Assembly: GCA_031285845.1 (NCBI GenBank)
Contig: JAITVK010000009.1
Span: 1 to 43,817, forward strand
Reading direction: 5' to 3'
Length of the DNA stretch: 43,817 bases
Source: Propionibacteriaceae bacterium
GTDB taxonomy: Bacteria > Actinomycetota > Actinomycetes > Propionibacteriales > Propionibacteriaceae
Part shown: in pieces, positions 32,231 through 39,632 of the stretch
How the letters are laid out: every line of letters begins with the position of its first letter
Numbering within the stretch: the stretch's first letter is position 1
Position numbers and translations under genes: made by a program
The notes under the pieces: generated by a model
The model's database searches: none
What the model was told of the DNA's origin: nothing
Seen by the model: the letters and a program-made list of their open reading frames with translations, nothing else

Positions 32231-32236
32231 TATGCT
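32231..32236 (+). promoter_or_regulatory. -10 box of a probable leaderless transcript (deaminase)
   Basis: TATGCT ends 6 bases before the ATG at 32243. A direct repeat of CGGTGGAG(T/C)TGCGG at 32119 and 32180 precedes it. Confidence 0.6.
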
Positions 32237-32242
32237 GTGTGA

Positions 32243-32701
32243 ATGGCACAAGTCGATCTGAAGAACACTGAGGTTGCCGTACCCGGCTGGGACGGATACT
32301 TCCTCGGCATCGCCCAAGCCGTCTCCGTACGAGCGAAATGTCGGCGACGCAAAGTCGGGGCCGTGTTGACCGTCGATCGCCGCATCATCGCCACCGGCTA
32401 CAACGGAGCCGCGCCAGGCGAACCCGACTGCCTGGAAGGAGCTTGCCCGCGCGGGCGGCTCGACTACACCCAGGTTCCCGGATTGGGCGACTACGACCGA
32501 CCCGGGACGATCGGATTCTGCATCGCCATCCACGCCGAAGTCAACGCCCTGCTGTTCGCCACCCGCGACACGAAAGGGGCCACCGCCTACATCACCGACC
32601 CGCCCTGCCCCGGCTGCCGCAAGGCTTTGGCCGCCGCCGGAATCCAACGCGTGGTGTGGCCCGACGGTGAGTACGACCGCGCGGCCCTGACCTGCTGGTG
32701 A
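32243..32701 (+). CDS. dCMP-deaminase-like cytidine/deoxycytidylate deaminase
   Basis: 152 residues. The zinc-site motifs HAEVNALL (His-Ala-Glu, catalytic Glu) and PCPGCRKAL (two Cys ligands) are intact, and the substrate region ATGYNGAAPGEPDC matches dCMP deaminases (ComEB-like). It would convert dCMP to dUMP in the cytoplasm for dTMP synthesis. The start ATG 32243 is supported by TATGCT 6 bases upstream and the lack of a ribosome binding site. Its own transcription unit ends at a hairpin 16 bases after the stop. Confidence 0.94.
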   Translation: MAQVDLKNTEVAVPGWDGYFLGIAQAVSVRAKCRRRKVGAVLTVDRRIIATGYNGAAPGEPDCLEGACPRGRLDYTQVPGLGDYDRPGTIGFCIAIHAEVNALLFATRDTKGATAYITDPPCPGCRKALAAAGIQRVVWPDGEYDRAALTCW

Positions 32702-32716
32702 GTTCGGGCGGGCGCC

Positions 32717-32744
32717 GCGTGTCACCCGGAGGGGTGTGACACGC
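32717..32744. terminator. Bidirectional terminator between deaminase and GH2 genes
   Basis: GCGTGTCAC (32717-32725) and GTGACACGC (32736-32744) pair perfectly around a 10-base loop, between convergent stops at 32701 and 32797. No T-run follows. Confidence 0.6.
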
Positions 32745-32796
32745 GCCACGTTGGCCCAAGACGCGCGCCACACCCCGCTCAGGGAGTTCCGGACGA

Positions 32797-35049
32797 CTAG
32801 GCGCGCTGCCCGGAACGATTCGGTTCCTCCACCGGCGCGACGTCGATGAAGGTGCGCGCGAGAACCTGATCGTCCCTGTCGACCAGCCAGATCAGCAGGC
32901 GAGCCGGACCGCCCGGCGCAGGAACGTCGAGCTTCACCGCCTCGCTCACCCCAAACGGTTCAGCGCTGATCAACCCGGCCGCCACCGGTTCAGGCAAGAT
33001 AGAACCGAAGGGCTGACCGAGCCCTGTCCAGCCGGCCCGAAGCTCACCGCGTACGGCGACTTCACCGGCGTGGGCCACATGACAGACCGCTTCGAAGGGT
33101 TGACTCGGAACAGGAATGTCAGCGCCAGCGCAGGCCGGACCAAGGTCGACGATGATGACCGTGTCGGCGTTCACGTCCGCCGGATTGAGACCACCGCGAT
33201 CTTTCGGCTGACGCCAAGCGTCCACCAGACCGGCCATCTCATGCTCGACGTCAGTCAATTCGGTGTAGACGTAGCCGACGAAGCGCGGGTGGCGGCGCAA
33301 CTCCTGGGTCTCCCAGCGCAGATGCCAGGCCCGCTCCAGCGCGGTGAAGCCTGCGCCGTACTCCGAATTCATCACTGGCAAGCCTCGCCGCGGATGATCC
33401 GCATTCCCGTAAAAGGACTTGTCAACGACGAAATCCGGGCCGAGCTTGACCGGGAAATCTTCCTGCTCACCGCTGGCCAGACGCGCCAGGTTGCTGGCCC
33501 AAGCGTTCGGATCTTCGTCGTAATAGTGCCAGTCGACGATGTCGGTGCGAACATGCGACCAGCCTGAGTTGTCGACGATCGGACGGCTCGAATCCAAGGC
33601 TCGCAAGTGCTCGTACGCCTGGACGGCCGCCTGTGCGCGCTCTGGACTGCCTGTGATGTTCCAATCCAGCCCCCACTCCTCGTTGTAGAGCCCCCAGATG
33701 ATGATCGACGGATGGCCACCGTCGCGCTCGACCATCGGGGCCAACTGGTCTTCGAAGGCCCTGGCGGCCTCGGGACTGTGTCGGCTCGGCGCTGGAGGCT
33801 CGGCCCACACCAACATGCCCATCCGATCGGCATGCCACAGCCAACGCGGGTCTTCCAGCTTGATGTGCTTGCGAACCATGGTGTAACCCAAGTCACGAGC
33901 CACTTCGAGGTCACGGAGCAGGGCGGCGTCGTCTGGCGCGGTGAGCCCTGTGCCCGGCCAATAGCCCTGATCGAGCACCCCGCGCAGAAGCAGGCGGCGT
34001 CCGTTGAGCCAGATCTGCTCCCCTGTGACCTCCACCTGACGAAGGCCCGTGGTGACGACCACGGTGTCCGCGTCCGCCCCGGATCCGGTCACGACTTCGA
34101 CGCGATAGAGGTACGGATCGTCTGGGCTCCAGCAGCGCGGGTGCTCGATCGCGATCTGGCCGGCGAAGTTCCCGTGCTCGTCGGCCACGATCGTGATCCG
34201 CTCGCCGCTCACCTCGTTGGCTACCATCTCGACCTGCTCACCGCTGCCGCCACCGACGACGCGAGCCATCACTGTCGTACCGCTGGGCTGATCGCCCACG
34301 AGGCGGCCCTTCACGGTGATGGTGTCGAGCGAATCGCCCCAGGCGCTCACCGCCTCAGGGTAGGTCCGCCCGCGCGCTTCGAGCCAGACGGTCTGCCAGA
34401 TGCCCGAGGTCGGCGTGAAACAGACCCCGTCATAGTCGTCACGCGGAATGGAACGCTGCTTGCCATGCGGGATCGACCGCTTGTCGATCGGCGCAGTGAC
34501 CTCGACGCGCAGACGGGCCGGAATTCCCGGGGTGATCCGATCGGTCAAGTCGATCTCGAACGGGGTGTGCCCGCCGACATGCTCGCCGACGGTAACATCG
34601 TCGAGGAACACGGTCGCTCGGTAGTGCACCGCGCCGAAACACAGCACGACGCGCGACCCAGCCCACAGCTCGGGCATCACCACGTCGCGAGCGTACGTCC
34701 CTTGCTCCAGCCAGATCCGCCCCACACCCGAAGTCGGCGTCTCCCAGGCGTACGGGACGGTGATCTGCCCGGCGACGTACGGGCTGGTGAAATCCCACAC
34801 CCCGTTGAGGTTGAGCCAGCGCTGCGACCGGTCGCGATCAGGACGCGGATACTCGGGCCGCGGCAGCTCGGCCAACCCTGACTGGCCAGGTTGTGATGGG
34901 TCGGTCTGGTCAGGTCGAGCTCCGCCGACCGGATTTGACCGACCAGGAACTCCGCCGATCGGATTTGACCGGTCAGGTCGAGGTCGGGTCGCGCCCGATT
35001 CGGTCGATCGTGACGCCACTGGGCGCACGACAGGTGTGTCACTGGACAT
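32797..35049 (-). CDS. GH2 family glycosidase
   Basis: 750 residues. The first 70 are disordered (Pro/Gly/Ser/Arg, with a 30-base tandem duplication in the DNA). The GH2 sugar-binding domain follows (RPEYPRPDRDRSQRWLNLNG, YAWETP, WLEQGTYARDVV), then an immunoglobulin-like domain and the TIM barrel. The acid/base is Glu 457 in GLYNEEWG and the nucleophile Glu 563 in MNSEYGAG, both intact. No signal peptide: it acts in the cytoplasm on imported oligosaccharides, being the last gene of the sugar ABC operon. Beta-glucuronidase or beta-galactosidase activity cannot be told apart here. Confidence 0.92.
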   Translation of the reverse strand: MSSDTPVVRPVASRSTESGATRPRPDRSNPIGGVPGRSNPVGGARPDQTDPSQPGQSGLAELPRPEYPRPDRDRSQRWLNLNGVWDFTSPYVAGQITVPYAWETPTSGVGRIWLEQGTYARDVVMPELWAGSRVVLCFGAVHYRATVFLDDVTVGEHVGGHTPFEIDLTDRITPGIPARLRVEVTAPIDKRSIPHGKQRSIPRDDYDGVCFTPTSGIWQTVWLEARGRTYPEAVSAWGDSLDTITVKGRLVGDQPSGTTVMARVVGGGSGEQVEMVANEVSGERITIVADEHGNFAGQIAIEHPRCWSPDDPYLYRVEVVTGSGADADTVVVTTGLRQVEVTGEQIWLNGRRLLLRGVLDQGYWPGTGLTAPDDAALLRDLEVARDLGYTMVRKHIKLEDPRWLWHADRMGMLVWAEPPAPSRHSPEAARAFEDQLAPMVERDGGHPSIIIWGLYNEEWGLDWNITGSPERAQAAVQAYEHLRALDSSRPIVDNSGWSHVRTDIVDWHYYDEDPNAWASNLARLASGEQEDFPVKLGPDFVVDKSFYGNADHPRRGLPVMNSEYGAGFTALERAWHLRWETQELRRHPRFVGYVYTELTDVEHEMAGLVDAWRQPKDRGGLNPADVNADTVIIVDLGPACAGADIPVPSQPFEAVCHVAHAGEVAVRGELRAGWTGLGQPFGSILPEPVAAGLISAEPFGVSEAVKLDVPAPGGPARLLIWLVDRDDQVLARTFIDVAPVEEPNRSGQRA
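34921..34980. repeat. 30-base tandem repeat within the GH2 gene
   Basis: 34921-34950 and 34951-34980 are near-identical copies in the disordered N-terminus, encoding the repeated RSNPIGG / RSNPVGG segments. Confidence 0.7.
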
Positions 35050-35072
35050 GGTCGTACCTTTCGCTACAGTGC

Positions 35073-35948
35073 TCAGCCCTTGACACTTCCGGCGAGAATG
35101 CCGTTGATGAAGTGCTTCTGGAGGGCGATGAAAATGATGAGGAGGGGAATCAGCGCCACCGAACTGGCGGCTAAGAGTTCCCCGGTGACGGTGGCGTAGT
35201 CAGCGCCGATCTTGTTGCCTGTGATCTGCTGCGACAAAGTCGACAGCATCACTTGCAGAGTCGCCATACGGCTGGAGCTGGCCGCGACCACTGGCCAAAC
35301 GAAATCGTTGTAGATGTTCATCACCGTCAAGACGGCCAACCCGGCCAGCCCGGGACGGATGACGGGGACGACGATGGACCAGAACACCCGGAACTCGCCA
35401 CAGCCATCGACGCGGGCGGCGTCCAACAGCTCGTCAGGAACCACTTCGATCACTTGCCGCATCCAGAAGATCGCAAACGCGTCGATCGACCCGGGCAGGA
35501 TGAGCGCCTGATAGGTGTTGACCCAGCCGAGTTCTTTCATCTCCAGCAGCAGCGGAATGATCAGCACGATGGTCGGCAGCATCAATGTGATGAGCACCGC
35601 GCCGAACAGCAGATTCTTGCCAAGGAAACGGAACTTGGCGAAGGCATAGGCGGCCAGAGGCGCGAAGAACAAGGTCATCGACCCTTTCACCACCAGCACG
35701 ATGCCAGTGTTGAGGAATCCGTGGGCGATCGGAACGTCGTGGAACATCTCTGCGAAGTTCGCCAACGTGAACTGGCTGACATCGATGCTGAGCGGGTTGC
35801 GGATGATCGAATTGGCGGGCTTGAAAGCCGACAGGATCGCCCAGACGACCGGCCCCAAGAAGGCCAGCGTCAACACCAACAGCAGCCCTTGACGACCGAC
35901 GGTGGAGATCATCCGCGCAGCGCGCGGTCGCGATGATGTGTCAGCCAT
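35073..35948 (-). CDS. Sugar ABC transporter permease (MalG-type)
   Basis: 291 residues from ATG 35948; the frame also extends upstream but overlaps the preceding permease, so 35948 is chosen. Six helices and the EAA loop (DELLDAARVDGCGEFRVFWSIVVPVIRPGL) mark a binding-protein-dependent transport permease of the carbohydrate (CUT1) type; the end KHFINGILAGSVKG is typical of MalG. Together with the permease at 35951 and the binding protein at 36957 it imports a sugar or oligosaccharide. Two bases separate its start from the previous stop. Confidence 0.93.
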   Translation of the reverse strand: MADTSSRPRAARMISTVGRQGLLLVLTLAFLGPVVWAILSAFKPANSIIRNPLSIDVSQFTLANFAEMFHDVPIAHGFLNTGIVLVVKGSMTLFFAPLAAYAFAKFRFLGKNLLFGAVLITLMLPTIVLIIPLLLEMKELGWVNTYQALILPGSIDAFAIFWMRQVIEVVPDELLDAARVDGCGEFRVFWSIVVPVIRPGLAGLAVLTVMNIYNDFVWPVVAASSSRMATLQVMLSTLSQQITGNKIGADYATVTGELLAASSVALIPLLIIFIALQKHFINGILAGSVKG

Positions 35949-35950
35949 GA

Positions 35951-36871
35951 TCAATCCTTCGCTCTCAGCAGCCGTACGAACCCCAGCGACAACGCCATGA
36001 CGAAGATGATGAGGAGGAACGAGTTGGCCGCCCCGGTCCCCAAGTCGGCCCGGGTGATGTGGTTGTAGAGGTAGTACCCAGCGGTGGTGGTGGAGCCGTA
36101 AGGCCCGCCTTGGGTGACGACGAACGGTTCGGCGAACATTTGGAACACCGCTAGCGTCTGCAAGACGACGGCGAACATCATCGTACGACGCACCAGCGGA
36201 ACGGTGATCTGCCAGAACTGGCGATACGGCGTGGCCCCGTCGATCGAGGCCGCCTCGTAGACTGCGGCGTTGATCGATTGCAGACCGGACAGGAGAATGA
36301 TGATGATGAACCCGGTGGTTTTCCAGGCGAACAGCAAAGCCAGCGTGGGTTTCGCCCAGGCGCTGGTCGTCAGCCATCCGATGTTGGGTAGTCCCAACAG
36401 GTTGAGCCCGGCGTTGATCGCGCCGTAATTCTGATCGAACAGGACCACCCAGATCTGGGCGATCGCCACCAGCGGAGTGACGAACGGGACGATGAAGGCC
36501 GTACGATAAAACCCGCGCAGACGAGTCTTGGCGCTGTTCAACAACACGGCGACCACCAGCGCGACAATGATCTGCGCCGGCACGATCAGCAGCCACAGAA
36601 TCCCCGAATTGGCCATCGACGCCCAGAAGCTCGGATTGGTCAGCAGGTAAGTGTAGTTCCCGAACCCGACCCAGGTGGCCGCGCCCGAGCCATGCCAGCG
36701 GGTGAACGACAGGCGCAACGTGAACAGCATCGGATAAACGCTGAAAGCGAGGAAGATCGCGACGAACGGTAGGACGAAGACGTACGGCGCGAGGGTTTTG
36801 GCGCGCAACTGACGCCAGCGCGATCGCCGGATCAGCGCGGGGTTGTGGTCGGTGATCATCATCTCGGCCAT
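35951..36871 (-). CDS. Sugar ABC transporter permease (MalF-type)
   Basis: 306 residues with six helices; N-terminal LAPYVFVLPFVAIFLAFSVY and the EAA-loop YEAASIDGATPYRQFWQITV identify the partner MalF-type permease of a CUT1 importer. AAGGAG lies 7 bases before the ATG at 36871. The binding-protein gene ends 85 bases upstream, with a strong hairpin between them. No ATPase gene is present in the locus; a shared MsiK-like ATPase would be needed, as is common in Actinomycetota. Confidence 0.93.
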   Translation of the reverse strand: MAEMMITDHNPALIRRSRWRQLRAKTLAPYVFVLPFVAIFLAFSVYPMLFTLRLSFTRWHGSGAATWVGFGNYTYLLTNPSFWASMANSGILWLLIVPAQIIVALVVAVLLNSAKTRLRGFYRTAFIVPFVTPLVAIAQIWVVLFDQNYGAINAGLNLLGLPNIGWLTTSAWAKPTLALLFAWKTTGFIIIILLSGLQSINAAVYEAASIDGATPYRQFWQITVPLVRRTMMFAVVLQTLAVFQMFAEPFVVTQGGPYGSTTTAGYYLYNHITRADLGTGAANSFLLIIFVMALSLGFVRLLRAKD

Positions 36872-36895
36872 GGGAACGCTCCTTGGAGGGGGTGG

Positions 36896-36935
36896 GTCTC
36901 ATGGCGAGGGCCGGTGACCCGGCTCGCCATGAGAC
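36896..36935. promoter_or_regulatory. Intercistronic hairpin between binding protein and permease genes
   Basis: GTCTCATGGCGAG (36896-36908) and CTCGCCATGAGAC (36923-36935) pair perfectly, with GG/CC pairs continuing in the loop. Lying between the substrate-binding protein and permease cistrons, it probably keeps binding-protein mRNA high relative to the permeases, by blocking decay or attenuating transcription. Confidence 0.7.
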
Positions 36936-36956
36936 GCCACGCCCGATGATCCACGA

Positions 36957-38312
36957 TCACTGACGATCGATCAGGTTGGTTTGGATGTCGGTGGTCGACT
37001 GGTCGATGACCTGACGCGGGGTCATCGTTCCGTCGAGCATCTTCTGCAAATTGTTGCCCAGGTAGTCGACTGCTCCGCTCCACCAAGCCGGAATCGGAGC
37101 CGAACCGGGGATCTGCTCGCCAGCGGCCGTCGCGACGGCCCACAGGTCTTGGTCGCCCATCCCCGCCACCGGTTCGAACAGCGGTTTGTCGGGATTCGCG
37201 GCCGGAACATAGGACGGGATCGAGGTGTTCAACCCGCCAGGGTAGACCGAGTTGGGTCCGTAGACAGCGGTGTAGCCGGCTTCGTCGAACATCAAGAATT
37301 CGTAGAACAACCAAGCCAACTGAGAGTTCTTGCCGTCTTTGGGCAGGATGAAAGACGAACCGCCCATCGCCCCACTGCGCGCCCCGCCAGCTTTCCACGC
37401 GGGCAGCTCCATGGCTCGCCAATCACCGGAGGTGTTGGTGAGCAACTGGGTCGGCGCGAAGTCGAACCAGATCGCCCACGGATAGAACACCTGCTTGCCC
37501 GAGTCGAGGGTCTCGACGTCGGTCGAGCTCAGATACTCGGCCCGAGTGCCCAACCCTTCTTTGGAGACCGTGTCGAGGAAGCCCAGGATCTGCTCGTATT
37601 CCGGCGAGTCCAGCCGAAGGGCCCCTTGCGCGTCGGCGATGCTGGTTCCGAGCTGACTGGCGTACATCTCCAGTTGCAACTGGCCCAAGAACGCCGCCTG
37701 CTCCAGATGGATCGGGCCGGAATCGGGCACCGCCTTCTTGTAGTCGCGGGCGGCCTGCAGCAGGTCGTCATAGGTCTCGATCGCACTCGCGTCGACCCCG
37801 GCCTGTTCCAGGGCGGTCTGGTTGTAGAACAGCAGACCCGGATCCAAATCGAACGGAACCCCATAGATTCCACCGTTGAGCGAGTTGACGTCGAGCTTCT
37901 GCTGAGCGATGTCATTGACGTACGGCTTGAGAACGTCGCTCAGATCCCATAGGTGGTCGGCGTAACCGGCCACGAGTTGATCGTCGAGGAACACGCCGTC
38001 GGGAACATCAGCGCCGGTGATGAGAGTGTTCTGGAGTTTGGAGGCGATGTCGACCGCCTCATGATGAACGACGATGTCGGGGTACTTTTTGTTGAATTCG
38101 GCGATGGTCGCCTCGAACACCTGGAACAGGTCGCCTTCGCGGTCCCAGATGGTGATCTCACCAGACGGCGAGGCGGTGTCGGGCGCTTGAAGACGGCCTT
38201 CCGCGGAGGCGCCATCACCGCCCGTGATGCTGGGGCCGCCACATCCGGCGACCAGCGTGGTAGCAATAGTCAATACTCCTAGTCCAAGGACTCGGCCTAT
38301 ATGAATAGTCAT
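36957..38312 (-). CDS. Sugar ABC transporter substrate-binding lipoprotein
   Basis: 451 residues from ATG 38312 (GAAGGAG 6 bases upstream). The signal peptide ends in a lipobox LVAGC (Cys about residue 24), then the SBP family 1 body: EITIWDREGDLFQVFEATIA, KYPDIVVHHEAVD, YGVPFDLDPGLLFYNQTALE, and AWLFYEFLMFDE. It binds a sugar or oligosaccharide outside the membrane and hands it to the MalF/MalG-type permeases. It is the first gene of a minus-strand operon, with a promoter and operator directly upstream, and is divergent from its likely LacI regulator at 38451. Confidence 0.93.
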   Translation of the reverse strand: MTIHIGRVLGLGVLTIATTLVAGCGGPSITGGDGASAEGRLQAPDTASPSGEITIWDREGDLFQVFEATIAEFNKKYPDIVVHHEAVDIASKLQNTLITGADVPDGVFLDDQLVAGYADHLWDLSDVLKPYVNDIAQQKLDVNSLNGGIYGVPFDLDPGLLFYNQTALEQAGVDASAIETYDDLLQAARDYKKAVPDSGPIHLEQAAFLGQLQLEMYASQLGTSIADAQGALRLDSPEYEQILGFLDTVSKEGLGTRAEYLSSTDVETLDSGKQVFYPWAIWFDFAPTQLLTNTSGDWRAMELPAWKAGGARSGAMGGSSFILPKDGKNSQLAWLFYEFLMFDEAGYTAVYGPNSVYPGGLNTSIPSYVPAANPDKPLFEPVAGMGDQDLWAVATAAGEQIPGSAPIPAWWSGAVDYLGNNLQKMLDGTMTPRQVIDQSTTDIQTNLIDRQ

Positions 38313-38328
38313 GTGCACTCCTTCGTGT

Positions 38329-38344
38329 TTGCCAACGATGGCAA
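38329..38344. promoter_or_regulatory. LacI-type operator upstream of the sugar ABC operon
   Basis: TTGCCAACGATGGCAA has perfect 6-base inverted half-sites (TTGCCA/TGGCAA) with a central CG, typical of LacI-family operators. It lies immediately downstream of the -10 box. Its core GTTTGCCAACG (38327-38337) recurs upstream of the secreted glycosidase at 41997-42007. Confidence 0.75.
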
Positions 38345-38345
38345 T

Positions 38346-38374
38346 ACCATACACCGGGTTTTCCTACGTTGCAA
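38346..38374 (-). promoter_or_regulatory. Promoter of the sugar ABC operon
   Basis: Minus strand: TTGCAA (38369-38374), 17-base spacer, TATGGT (38346-38351). Transcription would start inside or next to the operator, so a bound LacI repressor would block it. The -35 region itself contains TTGCAACGTAGG, a partial version of the operator. Confidence 0.65.
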
Positions 38375-38376
38375 GT

Positions 38377-38410
38377 GGGGGTCTACGATAATTCTTGGAT
38401 GACGACCCCC
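38377..38410. repeat. Hairpin upstream of the divergent LacI gene
   Basis: GGGGGTC (38377-38383) and GACCCCC (38404-38410) pair perfectly around a 20-base loop. It lies between the operator and the TTG start of the LacI gene and could limit its transcription or translation. Confidence 0.4.
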
Positions 38411-38450
38411 GTCGCCATCCCCCGATCGACAGCCCGTGAAGGAGCCTGAC

Positions 38451-39491
38451 TTGCCCGCAACACTGCGCGACGTCGCGACCCATGCCCAGGTGTCCCTACG
38501 AACCGTCTCCAATGTGATCCGCGGTTACACCCACGTCAGCGACGCCATGCGCAAGAAAGTCATGGACGCGATCACCGAGCTCGACTACCGGCCCAACCTG
38601 GTGGCCCGTACTTTGCGCACCGGTCGCACCGGCGTCTTAGCGCTTGTCGTCCCTGAGATCGACCTGCCGTACTTCTCGACCCTGGCCCGTCACGTCATTG
38701 ACGCCGCCGCCGAACTCGGCTACCGCGTCATGATCGACCAGACGGGCCCCGACCACGACACCGAGCGCGAACTGTTCACCAGCACTGATCGGAGGATGCT
38801 CTTCGACGGCATCCTGTTCGCGCCCCTGGTCACCAAGACCGAGCTTGACGCGATGACGATCACCTCGTCGATCCCATTCGTTCTGCTCGGCGAGTACGAG
38901 TTCGACGGCACATTCGACCACGTCGCGATCGACAACTTCCAGGCCGCCTACGACGCCACCAGCCATCTGATCGGCCTTGGGCGCACCCGCATCGCCGCCA
39001 TCGGCTCCCAACCCGACCAGGCGTACGCCACCCCGCAACTGCGCACCGCCGGCTACCAGCAGGCGCTGCTCGACGCGGGGATCACACCCGACCCGGCGCT
39101 GATTCGACCAGCGGGCCACTACCGACGTTCCGACGGCTACGAGGCCGCGCGAGCCTTGCTCGAGGCCCCCGAACACCCCGACGCCGTGTTCTGCTACTCC
39201 GACCTGCTCGCCATCGGAGCGCTGCGCGGGCTGGACGACGCTGGACTTTCAGTCCCCGACGACATCGCCGTGATCGGAATCGACGACATCGACGAAGGCG
39301 TCTACTCGCGTCCATCGCTCAGCACCGTCTCACTCGACATCCCGTTCATCGCCCATCAGGCCGTCGCCCACCTCGTACGACGCATCGACGACCCCGACAC
39401 CCCCGCCGAAGAAGTCGTCGCCCCCCATCGCCTGATGCCCCGCGAATCCACCCTCGGAGCGACCGCCGACCAGAAAACAGAAGCGGCCTGA
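38451..39491 (+). CDS. LacI-family regulator of the glycan-utilisation locus
   Basis: 346 residues. TTG 38451 is chosen because AAGGAG lies 6 bases before it and LacI-family HTHs begin right at ATLRDVATHAQVSLRTVSNV; an earlier GTG (38436) would overlap this ribosome binding site. The hinge helix, LARTLRTGRTGVLALVVPEI, and the effector domain (RIAAIGSQPDQAYATPQLRT, IAVIGIDDIDEGVYSRPSLS) are canonical. It is divergent from the sugar ABC operon, whose promoter carries a palindromic operator, and the same core precedes the secreted glycosidase gene, so it is the probable repressor of both, released by a sugar. Confidence 0.95.
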   Translation: MPATLRDVATHAQVSLRTVSNVIRGYTHVSDAMRKKVMDAITELDYRPNLVARTLRTGRTGVLALVVPEIDLPYFSTLARHVIDAAAELGYRVMIDQTGPDHDTERELFTSTDRRMLFDGILFAPLVTKTELDAMTITSSIPFVLLGEYEFDGTFDHVAIDNFQAAYDATSHLIGLGRTRIAAIGSQPDQAYATPQLRTAGYQQALLDAGITPDPALIRPAGHYRRSDGYEAARALLEAPEHPDAVFCYSDLLAIGALRGLDDAGLSVPDDIAVIGIDDIDEGVYSRPSLSTVSLDIPFIAHQAVAHLVRRIDDPDTPAEEVVAPHRLMPRESTLGATADQKTEAA

Positions 39492-39591
39492 GACTGAACG
39501 CGGCACTGGCCCGATCACTGAACGCAGCGCTGCCCGATGGCGACGTCGCCACTGTCACAGCGATCGATGATTTCGGGTGCTCCCACTGGGA

Positions 39592-39631
39592 GAGGCGAGG
39601 GCCGTCACCACTTGACGACCCTCGCCGCCTC
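39592..39631. terminator. Bidirectional terminator between LacI and glycosidase genes
   Basis: GAGGCGAGGG...GTCA (39592-39607) pairs with TGAC...CCCTCGCCGCCTC (39613-39631), with small interior mismatches, between the convergent stops at 39491 and 39633. Two similar ACTGAACGC(G/A)GC segments lie upstream at about 39495-39530. Confidence 0.6.
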
Positions 39632-39632
39632 G

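Noticed and set aside
31310-32773. Minus-strand open frame spanning rarD and the deaminase
   Set aside because: It runs across two well-supported genes and their intergenic region; its protein is of odd composition.
33607-34881. Plus-strand open frame over the GH2 gene
   Set aside because: Antisense to a gene with intact GH2 catalytic motifs; it is a composition artefact.
35073-36902. A 609-codon frame covering both sugar permeases
   Set aside because: The N-terminal part is an out-of-frame reading of the MalF-type permease. The MalG-type protein begins at 35948, right after the MalF stop.
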